Shown here one piece after another: positions 10,164-21,119 of a stretch of DNA of 64,000 nucleotides (its first letter is position 1; each line of letters starts with the position of its first letter). Origin of the DNA: Anodontia alba (taxonomy: Eukaryota > Mollusca > Bivalvia > Lucinida > Lucinidae); NCBI GenBank assembly GCA_964016985.1, contig OZ024823.1, forward strand, positions 114,723,459 to 114,787,458. Direction: 5' to 3'. The translations under genes were made by a program, and so were the position numbers. Under the pieces are notes generated by a model, which was not told where the DNA came from, searched no databases, and saw nothing but the letters and a program-made list of their open reading frames with translations.

Positions 10164-10960
10164 CTATCTCTGGCTCTGTCTGTTTGTCACTAATGTACAT
10201 CCTTATTGATCATCAGTTTCATAACTAGATGTCAGTTAGCAGCTCGTATTAAACACATTTTGCAAGACGATAAATCTATAATCAACTTAACATAGGAAAT
10301 GCACAATTATGATACAGAGTGGAAATAGTTTTCTGTCATCAGTCAATGGTCATAATAAAAATGGGCTATACGAACGACCCAGAAGCAATATGCCCCTCCA
10401 ACTTCTTCGAAGTTGGGGACATAATTACCTACAGTTATTGTTGATCTATGACTTTCGATGTCGGAAAGAAGCTACGGACAGCGGATTCATGTGACTTTGT
10501 CGCTTAGCTGAAATCTTCTACTACAACCACCTTTTCCTTTTGAATGGATTGTTTATGCATATAATGGAAGCATAAGTCCTTTAAAAGTATTTGATGTACA
10601 AATTATTTGTTTAGCTAGATTTGTGTTTGAGGTAGGAGGCAAATGCTACCTTCCCGCCCTGTTTTCACCGCGAAAACATATCGCAGTGATTTTGATGAAA
10701 AATTACGTATAATCCAAATAAGGTATAATATTCTATTTTATGGTATTCTCTTAGGTATTTGAAGACATTAAAATAATATTGCAGTTAGTGTATAGATAAA
10801 ATATTGCCATTTTTATGCCGTTATTCCTTAAAAAAATAAAATAAATGAATAAATAATAAAAAAATACATATAAATAAAAATATCTTACCTCTTTTCCCAC
10901 GGCTTTAGCTTTAACCTTTTAGCATTTCACTTGATTTTATTGTTGATTATTATGCTGCAT
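10164..10960. other. gene-free AT-rich stretch
   Basis: No exon signal or recognisable repeat. A low-complexity AAATAAATAAT patch lies around 10830-10875. Confidence 0.5.
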
Positions 10961-10963
10961 AAA

Positions 10964-11176
10964 TTTAACCTTGCCATACTGAATAAATTAAGATGCCACG
11001 CCCACTTCTAATTTTCAGCCAATTAGATTACTTGATCCGGATTGTTGCTGTAAATTCAAATACTTAATAGCAAACAGTGCAGATCCAGATCAGTTGGCTT
11101 CTTCAGAAGCCAACTGATCTGGATCTACACTGTTTGCAAAGGCATGGTATATACGGGTTCAGCAGTACAAGGGTTA
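10964..11176. mobile_element. HP3 MITE, near-complete copy
   Basis: Ends TTAACCTTGCCATACTGAA and TTCAGCAGTACAAGGGTTAA are imperfect inverted repeats. The core is a 68-bp palindrome from GCAAACAGTG to CACTGTTTGC centred on GGCTTCTTCAGAAGCC. The copy at 50256-50469 is better preserved. Confidence 0.8.
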
Positions 11177-11829
11177 ATAAATTCGCTCCAATGACTCGCA
11201 TAATAATTGATGTCATGCACCAAGCGAAAACGAAGCTTATGCAGACAACGAATATCCGATCACCTTGCAAATCGGTGCTGTCAGATAAGCATATAAAGCT
11301 TTGTATACTGCAAAATATATCAAAGGACAGCAAAGGTCCTGATCAGACTGTGCGAATGCGCAGACTGATTTGGGGATTCACTGCCCGCAGAGGATTCGAA
11401 AAGACCTTTTCACTTAGGAAGACACTTACGGGGCGGCTCACGCCAAAACACCTACACCATGACATGCGCGAATAGCAAAGACTGACCAGTCTGTGCATCA
11501 GCACCACCGTTGATGAACGTTTAATGTTCTTTTACGGAGTTCTAAATTACTGACGGTTCTTGAAGGTTGTACATGCGGACAATAAAAACTCAAATCAGAC
11601 TGTGGAAACGCAAACGCTTTTCTTCGTCTTCGTGTAAACGCATATGTTTTATAGCCTTGGCTGTGACTCAGCATATAACCTACTTTATCATTCAAGGTAA
11701 GAGTAAAAAGGCAACGACCGACTTATACATGAATAAAAAAAAAAAAAAAAATACAACACACAATAGAAAAAAAAGTAACTGTGGTAAACTAGAGTAATGA
11801 CCCAGTCCCTTAATATTTGTAATATATAA

Positions 11830-12060
11830 TTTGGGCTGCGTCAAGGGAAAAAGTACCTTCGACCATGCACATAATGCTCAGATTCTGATTATCCTGTGCA
11901 TGTGCAAAGTATTATCGGACCCTTTACTCTCCATTCATACACTTTGTAATATCAAATGATGATTCTGTTAGCGGATAATGAAGGCCCTGATCAGCCTGCG
12001 CGGATGCGCAGGCTTATTTGGGCCTTCGCAGTCCGCAAGTGCCCGAAGACATGTTCTTGC
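11830..12060. repeat. HP4-like fragments
   Basis: Contains GATCAGCCTGCGCGGATGC followed by GCAGGCTTATTTGGGCCTTCGCAGTCCGC, which is HP4 internal sequence. No intact ends. Confidence 0.4.
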
Positions 12061-12064
12061 ATAG

Positions 12065-12345
12065 CGTCGGTACTTCATATGACTGACTGTTCTAAGGCGG
12101 TGATCCCGGTGTTGGTCTTACTCTGTGTAGCTTTGTGATTAATTCTACATGGCAATTTATATTGTCTTGCCTTGCGTTTTTTGCTTGTGTTTTTATTCCC
12201 TGTAGCATTGCGATCACCTTGCTTCGGGAAGAGAGGGCTGGTCTGTGTGCTTTGTTTGCTTTGTGCATGTTAGTTTGTGTCTCTTTCTTCTTCTTGGTTT
12301 CAGGGATTGTATACCTTTTATCAGATGTCGGAAAGAAGAATTAGG
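12065..12345 (+). repeat. DR7 dispersed repeat, partial copy
   Basis: Aligns with the reverse complement of 33960-34230: GACTGTTCTAAGGCGGTG, then CCGGTGTTGGTCTTACT, then CTTGCTTCGGGAAGAGAG. Confidence 0.6.
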
Positions 12346-12490
12346 TTTACGCGGTAAATCAAAGTGTATTTACTGTACTGTAAAATCTCGGATATATCCA
12401 TGTAAATTGACTATTTAGGATCTCTTTGCTATAAACAGTACCAGAAATGAATAACACCTTTCAGAAAACTCTCAGCAAATCATTCGGTTC

Positions 12491-12764
12491 CATCACGAAA
12501 ACATGCCTATATAATTTTGACCCCCTTAAACCCCACTTTTATATAGTTAAAGGGTTTACAGGGGTTATCATTATTTTTCTTATTTCTGTTCAAAACATAG
12601 ATTGTGGGTACTCGTTAGAACCGCCTCGCCGAGGCGGTTCTAACGAGTACCCACAATCTATGTTTTGAGCAGAAATATGAAAAATATTGTTTTTTTATCT
12701 TAAAAGTTTAGGTTTTTTGGAGGTAAAATTTTCTATATATTTGAATAGGCTTTTTTTCGTAATG
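12491..12764 (+). mobile_element. HP1 MITE copy 4
   Basis: Begins CATCACGAAAACATGCC and ends TTTTTTTCGTAATG. The central palindrome from CATAGATTGTGGG to CCCACAATCTATG is perfect. Confidence 0.9.
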
Positions 12765-13667
12765 TTTCCACGCAGTGCTTGTTAAATACCCCCTTTCCTA
12801 CCTTTGTCCAGGATATTTTAGCTATCTCTGCGTACACACTATACAGAACTCAATTATCCCCAGTCACATACAACCTGAAGTAAATATACATTTTAATACC
12901 TTGCTTTTTCAGTACGCATCAGGCAGTCTTTATCTTGCGGGGATAACTGCAGACAGTACAAGGTGATCACTGTAGTACACAGGTTTGGTTTAAACATATT
13001 TTATTCAAAATTATCAATATAAACTTCAATATTGTAAATAATAAAATACAGGATTAGAACAGAAGCATACAAGCTTATATAGTTCTTCTCCATACAAAAT
13101 CGACATTGTAATTATATGGAAAGTTTTAAGTGAAAAAACAGAATTAACATGGTCCATTAAGAAATTCTGAAGTAATAAATTTCCTGATGAAGCAAATAAA
13201 TACAATCCACTCGCATTTTCACGAACGCTGATAACTCAAACCAATATAGACCAAGTCAAGTCCTTGGTGTTTGAGTCAGTGAGAGTAGACTATGATTATT
13301 AAATTAATATGATAAGTCAAAATTTTGAACAAAAAATAAGGAATAAGTAGAATTGCAAGATAGAAATGAGCAGAATGCCAACAAGTAAAATGGAAGTTTG
13401 CTTTAGGGAGGCAGTGGAAGGGTTTTTTGCACTGAGAGCATCATATACTTTCGATGGTTTGTTCTGTGACAATGTTGAATACCATCGCATTCCTGGCTCT
13501 GTAACAACATATTTGTTAAAATTATGTAAACCGTTTTGTATCTAATATGTACTTCTGAACTTTATTGAATATAGATATGTTTATGTCAAGAGGAGTGTAA
13601 AGAGGGAGTGTACCATCTACAAATAATAAGAGTTTGAGCGTTACTGTCTGGTACTGAGCGACGGAAT

Positions 13668-14369
13668 TTAATAGCATTGTTCTTTGCTCATTACAATACG
13701 AACACTGGAGAAAAAATGGCTGGTATTTTCCACAGATCCACAGCGGCACAATGGAGAATCAGTTAAGTTTTTTGAATAAAGATCGTTCTTTAGTGAACTA
13801 CAATTTGTACGAAGTCGTGTGTGCAGTATCTGTGCTTTCCTTGTGCCACTGTAGAAATATTTCGGAACTATAGGTAGTTCACTGTTAAGATTGTATTTGA
13901 ACGAAAGAAGCGAGTCTGACTGTCTAACAACGTTAGTTAAGTCGTTACACTCTCTAACTACCGATGGCAAGAATGAATTGTAATACTGATTCGTTCTTGA
14001 GGCTACAGATTCAAAATCATTCGCATTTCGTAGATTAAAATGGGAAATGGTGTTTACAGACTGGGGCACTAAATCAGAGAGATAGGAAGGAGATAGATTA
14101 TTAATCATTTTGTAGAGTAAGTTTGTGATGTTTCCGTCTTTTTTCCAGTGATCCCATCCTGTCTCAATATACAGCAAGTTTAAAAATATTAATTTGGTGG
14201 TACCAGTAACTTTTTTAGCTGCCTCAATTTGTACTTTTTCAATTTCTTGTTTTTCATATTGAGAGCAGTAATCCCAAACAACGTCACCATATTCCAAGAT
14301 TGGTCTAATACATGCTGTGTATATTACTTCAAGTGACTTTCTGTCTAATCTAAACTTTAATTTTCGCAT
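13668..14369 (-). pseudogene. LINE reverse transcriptase, C-terminal region
   Basis: 233-codon open stretch from the part of a LINE ORF2-type protein downstream of the RT catalytic core. It has the thumb-like RPILEYGDVVWD motif and a terminal CRCGSVENTSHFF segment resembling the Cys/His end of such proteins. It is separated from the RT core upstream by a stop and a frame change, so the element is dead. Confidence 0.8.
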
Positions 14370-14541
14370 GATATTTATTCTTCTCCAGGCCTTCTCGAGT
14401 ATATAATTAATTTGGTCGTACCAAGTTAAATTATTTGAAAAGTAAAGTCCTAGATGCTTGTGAGATTCGACAAGTTATTTGTTGGTTTTGCATATAAAGG
14501 AGTGGGTGTAACGGTCTGTTAATTTTACGGGAAATAAGAAG

Positions 14542-14973
14542 TTATTCGGTTTTTGTTGGATTAAAGGACACAAGCCATGTTTCAGCCCGCTGGAGAATTT
14601 TGACTAAATCTGCATTAAGCTGTTCGGCGGGTATTACAGGGTTTTCAACAATCACAAAAAGGATTGTATCGTCAGCAAAGAGTCGAATGTTGGAACCTAT
14701 TTCGTTTACAATGTCATTTATGTAAATTAAAAATAATAATGGGCCTAGAATTGAGCCTTGCGGCACACCTGCTAGAATTTTGGACCAATCGGAACTAACA
14801 CCAGGTAGTATTATACGCTGTTTTCTGTCATATAAGTAGTTCTTAAACCAGGCGAGGAGTGTTTGGGTAACACCAGCGGCTTCGAGTTTGTGAATAAGAC
14901 CTGTATGCCACACTCTATCAAATGCTTTATTTATATCACAGAAGACAACTCTAATCTCTTTACCAGCGTCCAA
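14542..14973 (-). pseudogene. LINE reverse transcriptase catalytic core
   Basis: Contains the RT palm motifs in order: FCDINKAFDRVWH, GVPQGSILGPLLFLIYIND and FADDTILF, with the catalytic Asp pair intact. Coding similarity continues upstream (to 15061) in another frame, so at least one frameshift separates the pieces. Confidence 0.88.
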
Positions 14974-15063
14974 CGCTTGACAGAAGGTATTGTATAAAAA
15001 GTGAGCTGATTTACAGTAGAGTCGCCTGGTATGAATCCAGACTGTAGCGGTGTGAATATATTA

Positions 15064-16333
15064 CGAGGGCAAGTCAATAAGTAACCAGCCTATTCCATTT
15101 CCAATTGACCGAGACACCCACGATTTTCATGCCTTGTTTCAATACATGTTTTAGGCCTGAGAGCAAAATTGCACCCTTATCGTGTCATTCACTCATAAGA
15201 TATTGAATGTCAAACATGGCTAGCGATGCAAAAGCAAGCTTTTCGTCAAAAGTTGAGTACCGTGCTGTAATTCGGTACTTGTATTTAAAAGGTAAAACAG
15301 GCAAGGAAATTCACGGCGAGTAAGCCGATGTTTATGGGTCTTCTGCACCATCTTATGCTCAGGTTAAATTCTGGGTAGGGGAATTCAAACGCGGTAGAAC
15401 GTCTTTAGAAGATGAAGCCAGGTCTGGACGCCCACTGGAAGAAATGTGTAAGAAAGTTTGGGATCTGGTATACTCAGATAGGCGAATTCAGGTAGAAGAA
15501 ATAGCGCAGGCATTAGGCATTTCACATGGTAGCGTTTCAACAATCTTACGTGATCGTTTAGGTATGCGCAAGCTAACAGCCCGTTGGGTCCCCAAATCCC
15601 TTAGCGATGAGCAAATGGCAACCTGAGCATCGGTATGCAGCGCCTTGTTGAAGCGTTTTAGGTCAAAAGATGATTTTCTTTTGCGTCTGGTGACTGTGGA
15701 TGAGACTTGGGTTCATTATTATGAGCCAGAGAATAAAGCTCAGAGTCGTCAGTGGGTAGGGCCTGGGTCCCCGAGGCCAAAGAAGTTCAAGACGCAACCA
15801 TCTGCTGGCAAGGTGATGGCCACAGTATTTTGGGACGCAAAAGGCGTTATTATGTTGGACTTTTACCCGAGAGAAATACAATAACTGGAGTGTACTATGC
15901 AAACTTGTTAGACCAGCTGAGAACCGCCATCCATGAAAAACGCCGAGGTAAACTCCTTAAAGATGTTTTGCTGCAACAGGACAACGCGAGAGTCCACACT
16001 TGCAAAGTTGCAATGGATGCTGTAGAGCGAAACGGGTATGAATTAATACCACATCCTGCCTTTTCGCCTGACCTAGCTCCTAGCGACTTTTTCCTATTCT
16101 CAAACTTGAAAAAGGATATATCCGTGGACTTCATTTCCGGTCTGATGAAGATGTCGTGACGGCAGTTGAGGAGTGGGTCAATAGAAAGGACCCTGACTTT
16201 TTCAGTTCTGGGCTGATGGCACATGAACACCGTTGGTCTAAGTGCATCACACTAGAGGACAATTACATCGAAAAAGAAGAGGTGGATCTCAACCGGAAAT
16301 AAGTTAGGCTGGTTACTTATTGACTCACCCTCG
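15064..16333 (+). mobile_element. mariner element (Tc1/mariner) inserted in the LINE
   Basis: Terminal inverted repeats read inward as CGAGGGCAAGTCAATAAG and, on the other strand, CGAGGGTGAGTCAATAAG. Each is flanked by a TA dinucleotide (15062-15063 and 16334-16335), the target duplication expected for this superfamily. The LINE reverse-transcriptase frame resumes on both sides, which proves that this is a secondary insertion. Confidence 0.93.
15216..16302 (+). pseudogene. mariner transposase, several frameshifts and stops
   Basis: Start at MASDAKASFSSKVEYRAVIR. A helix-turn-helix region follows (VEEIAQALGISHGSVSTIL, about 15490-15550), then WVPKSL. The catalytic triad is TVDETWVHYY, LLQQDNARVHT and HPAFSPDLAPSDFF, the DD34D arrangement of mariners. 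The end is at IEKEEVDLNRK and a TAA. An internal stop lies after KEIHGE (about 15321), another before the first catalytic Asp (after DEQMAT, about 15624), and a frame change near 15880. The protein is not made intact. The triad residues themselves survive, suggesting fairly recent decay. Confidence 0.9.
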
Positions 16334-16335
16334 TA

Positions 16336-16700
16336 TTATCTTGTAAATGATTGGATAAATGTTTGAAAACCATCCATTCAAATACATTATCTTCGGAATT
16401 AAGTAGTGATTTAGGTCGATAACTTTTGTAAACAGAACAAATGTTTGCTTCTTTGTATGAAGTCGGAAGTATTCCTATGCTTAAAGAGAAGTTGGACAGT
16501 GAACAGAGGGGAATAGCGAGTTTTTTTTAAATAATTCTTTGAGGATGCGATTACTAAGACCATTTAGTCAAGAGGCTTTACGTCTAGGGACTTGAGAGAC
16601 GATTCAAATTCTAGTGGCGTTATAATAATAGTATCAAGCACTGTGTTAGTCACATGTGTCGTTAAATCAGGAAGCACGGCATTACTGTCGTCAAGAAAGA
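16336..16700 (-). pseudogene. LINE reverse transcriptase, N-terminal part upstream of mariner
   Basis: Minus-strand reading gives LPTSYKEANICSVYKSYRPKS followed by VFEWMVFKHLSNHLQDN, the fingers region that precedes the catalytic core at 14542-15061. Frames are interrupted towards 16600. The 5' limit of the element is not visible. Confidence 0.75.
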
Positions 16701-16862
16701 ACACAGGTTTGGCCTCCACTTACATGGATGGCGTGTATCAGTTGTAATAAATGCTTCAATAAATACTTTGAGACGAGCTTCTTTCACCTTGCATGCACCA
16801 TATCGATTCATGCCAAAACAACTTTTGAAGGCTTATCCATTGACTATATAGGCGCATAGTGT

Positions 16863-16935
16863 TGAAATACCTCCCCCCCACCCCCTTCCCCTCCCCCCCC
16901 CCCCCCCCAAAAAAAAAAAAAAAAAAAAAAAAAAA
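16863..16935. repeat. C-run followed by A-run
   Basis: A pyrimidine stretch ends in 16 consecutive C (16893-16908) and abuts 27 A (16909-16935). The complementary strand is a T-run joined to a G-run. Confidence 0.95.
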
Positions 16936-17329
16936 TTGGACAAACCGCAACAACACATACAAAAAATGCTTAAAATCAATGAAACTCGGACAATGTGGAT
17001 AGTTTTATGGATAAGGAGTATTATTGGAAAGGAACACAAACTTCCCAAATAAATCTAGGTGCCCTACCCTACCACCTCCCACTATCATATTTGGCATTTT
17101 TATATTTATTTGAGGAGAAATTTTCATGCTCAGCTATGTTTAGCAAGAAAGAATGCGCAAATGATAGGAATTTGAGATTTATTAGCAGGACAAATGTCAT
17201 GCTCAGCAGAGTAAAGCATGGTCAAAGTTTTATAACCTCGGGGCCTGATATTCGATGAGGTATAAATAATGGTAAAAGCATAACCACCACGCAGAGTGTA
17301 CACGAAAAATATCTAACAGACCCTACGTA

Positions 17330-17525
17330 CGGATAGACGGAAAAGTAGTTGTGGTCATGGCACCTAAGCCGTAATCCAAACTCATAAACAAATGACGAAT
17401 CAGAATGTTCAGACCAACAGACATGGACCCCAGAATAAAGGGTGTAATCAGGCGTCCGCGGATAGTAAGCATTACTTGGTAAGCAAGCTTCGCCCACCAT
17501 GCCCATAGGCCTGAACGAAGAACAA
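17330..17525. repeat. dispersed repeat, near-identical to 51120-51307
   Basis: Shares about 185 bp with 51120-51307, including TGACGAATCAGAATGTTCAG, GGCGTCCGCGGATAGTAAGC and AGCTTCGCCCACCATGCCCAT. The second copy sits next to a Penelope-like RT, so both may be pieces of the same retroelement family. Confidence 0.8.
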
Positions 17526-17696
17526 TTAAAAACAGTATACCCCACATATTTTGCGGGGGAATAATTGTATAAGTAGCATTGTTGTTCCTTTAATTGAAAT
17601 ATGCTATGTGTTTTGTTTCTGCTTATATTTCAGGTATCGTACATTATTGTGAGTGCACTTCTAATGGATGAAATTTTTGTCAGCTAAAAATAAAAG

Positions 17697-17863
17697 GCAC
17701 AGCATTTCCTACAGGACTGTACGAGTCTTCGCGGTCTGCCTGAAGACGCTTTGAATCCTTGGCTACTCACAGTTTGCCCAACGAAGACTTTGATCAGACT
17801 GTGCGGATGCGAAGTGTGATTGGTCTTTGCTTGACGCTCATGTATTCGTGTAGGAAATGTGCC
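17697..17863. mobile_element. HP4 MITE
   Basis: Ends GGCACAGCATTTCCTACA and TGTAGGAAATGTGCC are inverted repeats. The interior has GAAGACGCTTTGAATCCTTGG and TCAGACTGTGCGGATGCG. Complete relatives are at 27799-28020, 29357-29553 and 33369-33590. Confidence 0.8.
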
Positions 17864-18884
17864 CTAGCTCATATTGGCTTGGCTACCTCTGAATTTGCTG
17901 AGTGCAAATAAACTCGTTAGGTTGGGACTTTGGAAGCAAGGGACACATCAAAGAATCAAAACTTGCAAGTTCTAGTCTTACTGATAGGTTCTGAAAAGAG
18001 GGGTCCTTTGGAAGCAAAATATGCAGATAGACACTAACAGACTTCTGTTTATTGAATGTGTTCACGGACGCTAATGTAAACATTGTTCATGCTCCTAAAT
18101 AATGGTTGAACGATATTATATTTCACAAATAAATCCAGAATAAACTTAGTAATTCTAAAGGGGCAAGAATACAAACAACCTTAAGGTGAAGTTCAAGGAG
18201 ACGTTTTACGGAATCCACATAGCACTCAATACCAGATATAGAGACAATAAAGAGTTTTAAATGAGGGAGAGGGCTAATAGGGAGTAAGAAACACATCAGT
18301 GCAATGAAAATATCATAGTTGGAGTACGGAATGTTAACTGCCACAAACCGTATCCTTATTAAGTACAGAAACTCTTAACGTATGAATTTATTGTAGAAGG
18401 TAAACGAATGCCTTGTCGCTTGTTTAATCTTTCTGTCTCGATTTCACATTACTGAGAAAACGTAAGATTAAAAGAAAGGAAATTATTGCAAATATTTGGA
18501 AAATATATGAGCGGACATGTGCGCTCAGCGAAAATTCACATCAGCCTGCGAATTTGCTTTTCTTTTGTCAATGTTTGTTATTCATCTCTTATTATTTTGG
18601 TGCCTTGCTCCGTGATTCTGACATTTCCTTTGTTGTTTTACATATATGTATACACACTGCACAAACATCATAGTTGTGACATGCTAACGTACATAAGAAG
18701 ATAACCAGGATCGGTCATAATTATTGAAATGAATGCTTTATTTTGTATTTGTACAACATTTGAACCCAGAGTGAAGATTTGGTACCATTAAAATCGAATA
18801 ATTCCCCTATAGGTCTGGGCCGGAGCTTTTAATGTTTTTGTCTCGGTCCACTAGGGTTCATCTGGTATTTTTCCTTTGTTGCAT
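17864..18884. other. gene-free stretch with a DR7-like remnant
   Basis: No exon found. About 18520-18640 has the T-rich TCATTGTT / GTGCCTTGCT block of DR7; the rest is unassigned. Confidence 0.4.
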
Positions 18885-19460
18885 TTTCTAATCCGTTTCC
18901 AAAGGCAATCTTTTTGACATTAATTTTACTACACTGCAGCTGGTGTTAGTGCCGTTTTGTGGCGATAGAACGTCTCCCCGTATATCACCATGGTGCAGAT
19001 TATATTTCATTTCCTTTGAGATCATTTGACCCATTGTGGTGTATTTGAAAATGGAGTTCTGCTCATGTATACGCTAGAGGGCGTAAGCAGTGTTGCAAAC
19101 TTCATTACTGCTTATAAAGAGTCTGAATAAAACCGAGACTCCCATTTTTTTTTAAATCCGTAGTGTGTTCTTTGTTTCCAAAGGCAATCTTTTTACGTTA
19201 ATTTTACTACACTGCAGCTGGTGTTAGTGTCGTGTGGCGGCGGTAGAACTCTTCCCGTACATCACCATAGTGCAGATTATATTTCATTTCCTTTGGGACC
19301 ACTGGGCCCACTGTGGTATATTTGAAAATGGAGTTCTGCTCATGTGTACGCTAGAGGGCTTAAGCAGTGTTGTAAACATCATAACTGCTTATGAAGGGTC
19401 TCAATAAAACCGAGACTCCCATTTTCTAATCCGTAGTGTGCTCTTTGTTTCTAAAGATAC
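18885..19460 (+). repeat. DR8: direct tandem dimer of a ~283-bp unit
   Basis: Two units repeat the same order: TTTCCAAAGGCAATCTTTTT, ACTGCAGCTGGTGTTAGTG, GTGCAGATTATATTTCATTT, TGGAGTTCTGCTCATGT, then AATAAAACCGAGACTCCCA. The first unit starts at about 18893 and the second at about 19176. Each holds an AATAAA in the same place, as a SINE or a short LTR would. Diverged copies lie at 30700-31315, 45870-46110 and 55495-55730. Confidence 0.8.
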
Positions 19461-19689
19461 TCTTTTTGAAGTTAATTCCAGTATTTCAGTGTGGTGTGTC
19501 TAAACGTTGTTTCTGTTGAGTCCTCATCTTTTCTTCATTATGGGTTTTTATCTGTGATTTATTTATTGTCCGTAATGATTTATAGAAGACCTCCACGCGG
19601 GCTTAATAAATATATGTTTTACCACAACAGAAACTGTGGCTGAGGGTGAGATCCTGTAAAGTTGCTCAAGCATCCCCCCCCCCCGCTCT

Positions 19690-20560
19690 AATAATTTATT
19701 ACTGACCGCTCCAAGACGGTACGTTCATTGTGGTACTTTTTGTTAAATGTTCTTTAGTGCCTCATTTACAAATGTCTCTTTTTTCTTTTAACGCTTACAT
19801 AAGTTAAAGATATATTCAGTTATATTTGGATAACAAAGTTGTCACTTTTTTAGTAAAGCTCTTTGTTGCTTTGTGGTTTATTCTACGAGCCGATTTGTTT
19901 TGTGTCTTACCTTGTGTTAATTTGTTCTTGTGTTTTTCAGCCCTTTTAGCATTACGATTACCGCGCTTGGGGAAGAGAGAGCTAATCTTAGTGCATTTCG
20001 TACGTTTGTTCGATTTGCGCTTGTTTGGTTTTGTCTCCCTCTTGGTGTCTGGGAAGGGCTGCGGTTTATGATTGTGGCACTCCCTGGACTTTTCTCTTAC
20101 CTTTATTCTGCTAACTCTGCTTGCAATCTGTTCTTTTTGTTGCTGTTTAATTGTATTTGTCTGCCTTTCCCTTTGATGTTGAGAGCTTGTTTCCTTTTGA
20201 ATTGAAAACTTAATGTGGATCTGATTGTATCTGTTCCTGAGTTGGCATATTTACTTTACTACCGACCTTGTTAAGGCGGTGGTGCTTGTATTGTTTGTTC
20301 TTTGTGTGGTTTTGTGACTGCTCGCTGCGGGGATTTTTTATCATTTGTCCTATACATTATGTTATTGCTGTGTTAAGTTGATCATGTCTAGCATTGTTAT
20401 CACAAAAGAAAAAGAGATGTGGTTGTTTGCTTTGCTTTTATTTGTAGCTTGTGTACTATCTATCTTGGTTTACATGCTATTCCTCTTGGTGTCATTGATA
20501 GGCTATGTTCTGTAATTGTGGCCACCCATGGACATTTTGTGGACTATTAATAACAATAAC
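19690..20560 (+). repeat. DR7 dispersed repeat, long copy
   Basis: Begins at ACTGACCGCTCCAAGACGG, runs through CTTGGGGAAGAGAGAGCTAATC and TGTCTGGGAAGGGCTGCGG, and restarts at about 20260 with CTACCGACCTTGTTAAGGCGG. It is the reverse complement of 33900-34620 in its first ~430 bp. Confidence 0.7.
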
Positions 20561-21119
20561 ATAAGTCTCGAACACACCACTTTCACTGCCATCTCCCTCA
20601 AAAAACCAATATCTCAGTGCCAAGCATTTTTGCTGATAAGCCCTCCTTACTAGGGTTCTGTCTTTAAATGACTGTATCTCAATAACCTGTTAATGGATTC
20701 TTTTGAAATTTTCAGTGAATACTATACAGATATTGTTTGTTAAAATAAATTAATAGTTATTGTCTAATCAATAATTTTGGCGGCCATATTTGGCAGCCAT
20801 CTTGGATCTATTTTTAGAAATAATGGAATTTCACTGAATTATTGCTTGTTTGTGGGAGAAATGAATTGAAATGTCGGTTATTGGAACTATTGTTCCAAAT
20901 ATCACTATAAAACACATAATAGTAGATAGACTAAACTAAATTTAATATTAAAAGTGATTTTTTTCAGAAATATTGCAACATGGATTTGTGTTGTTTCATT
21001 CCATAAAATTTCTGAAACGAGTCGCAATTTTGGTAATTTGCAACATTTGTTTTTCCATCATCAGTCCCATTTCAGGTTTGTTTTCTGTCGATCATTTCAT
21101 TAACTGTAAGATAACAATA

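Larger units (their letters stand above)
13000..15063 (-). mobile_element. non-LTR retrotransposon, 3' part (interrupted by mariner)
   Basis: Minus-strand LINE relic whose 5' part continues beyond the mariner at 16334. Three clues show one element. The RT segment before the insertion reads up to a KHLSNHLQDN stretch, the segment after it resumes with PLQSGFIPGDSTVNQLT, and the order is that of the reverse transcriptase fold. The 3' boundary is uncertain (about 13000; an AT-rich, AATAAAATA-containing tail is near 13040). Confidence 0.75.
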
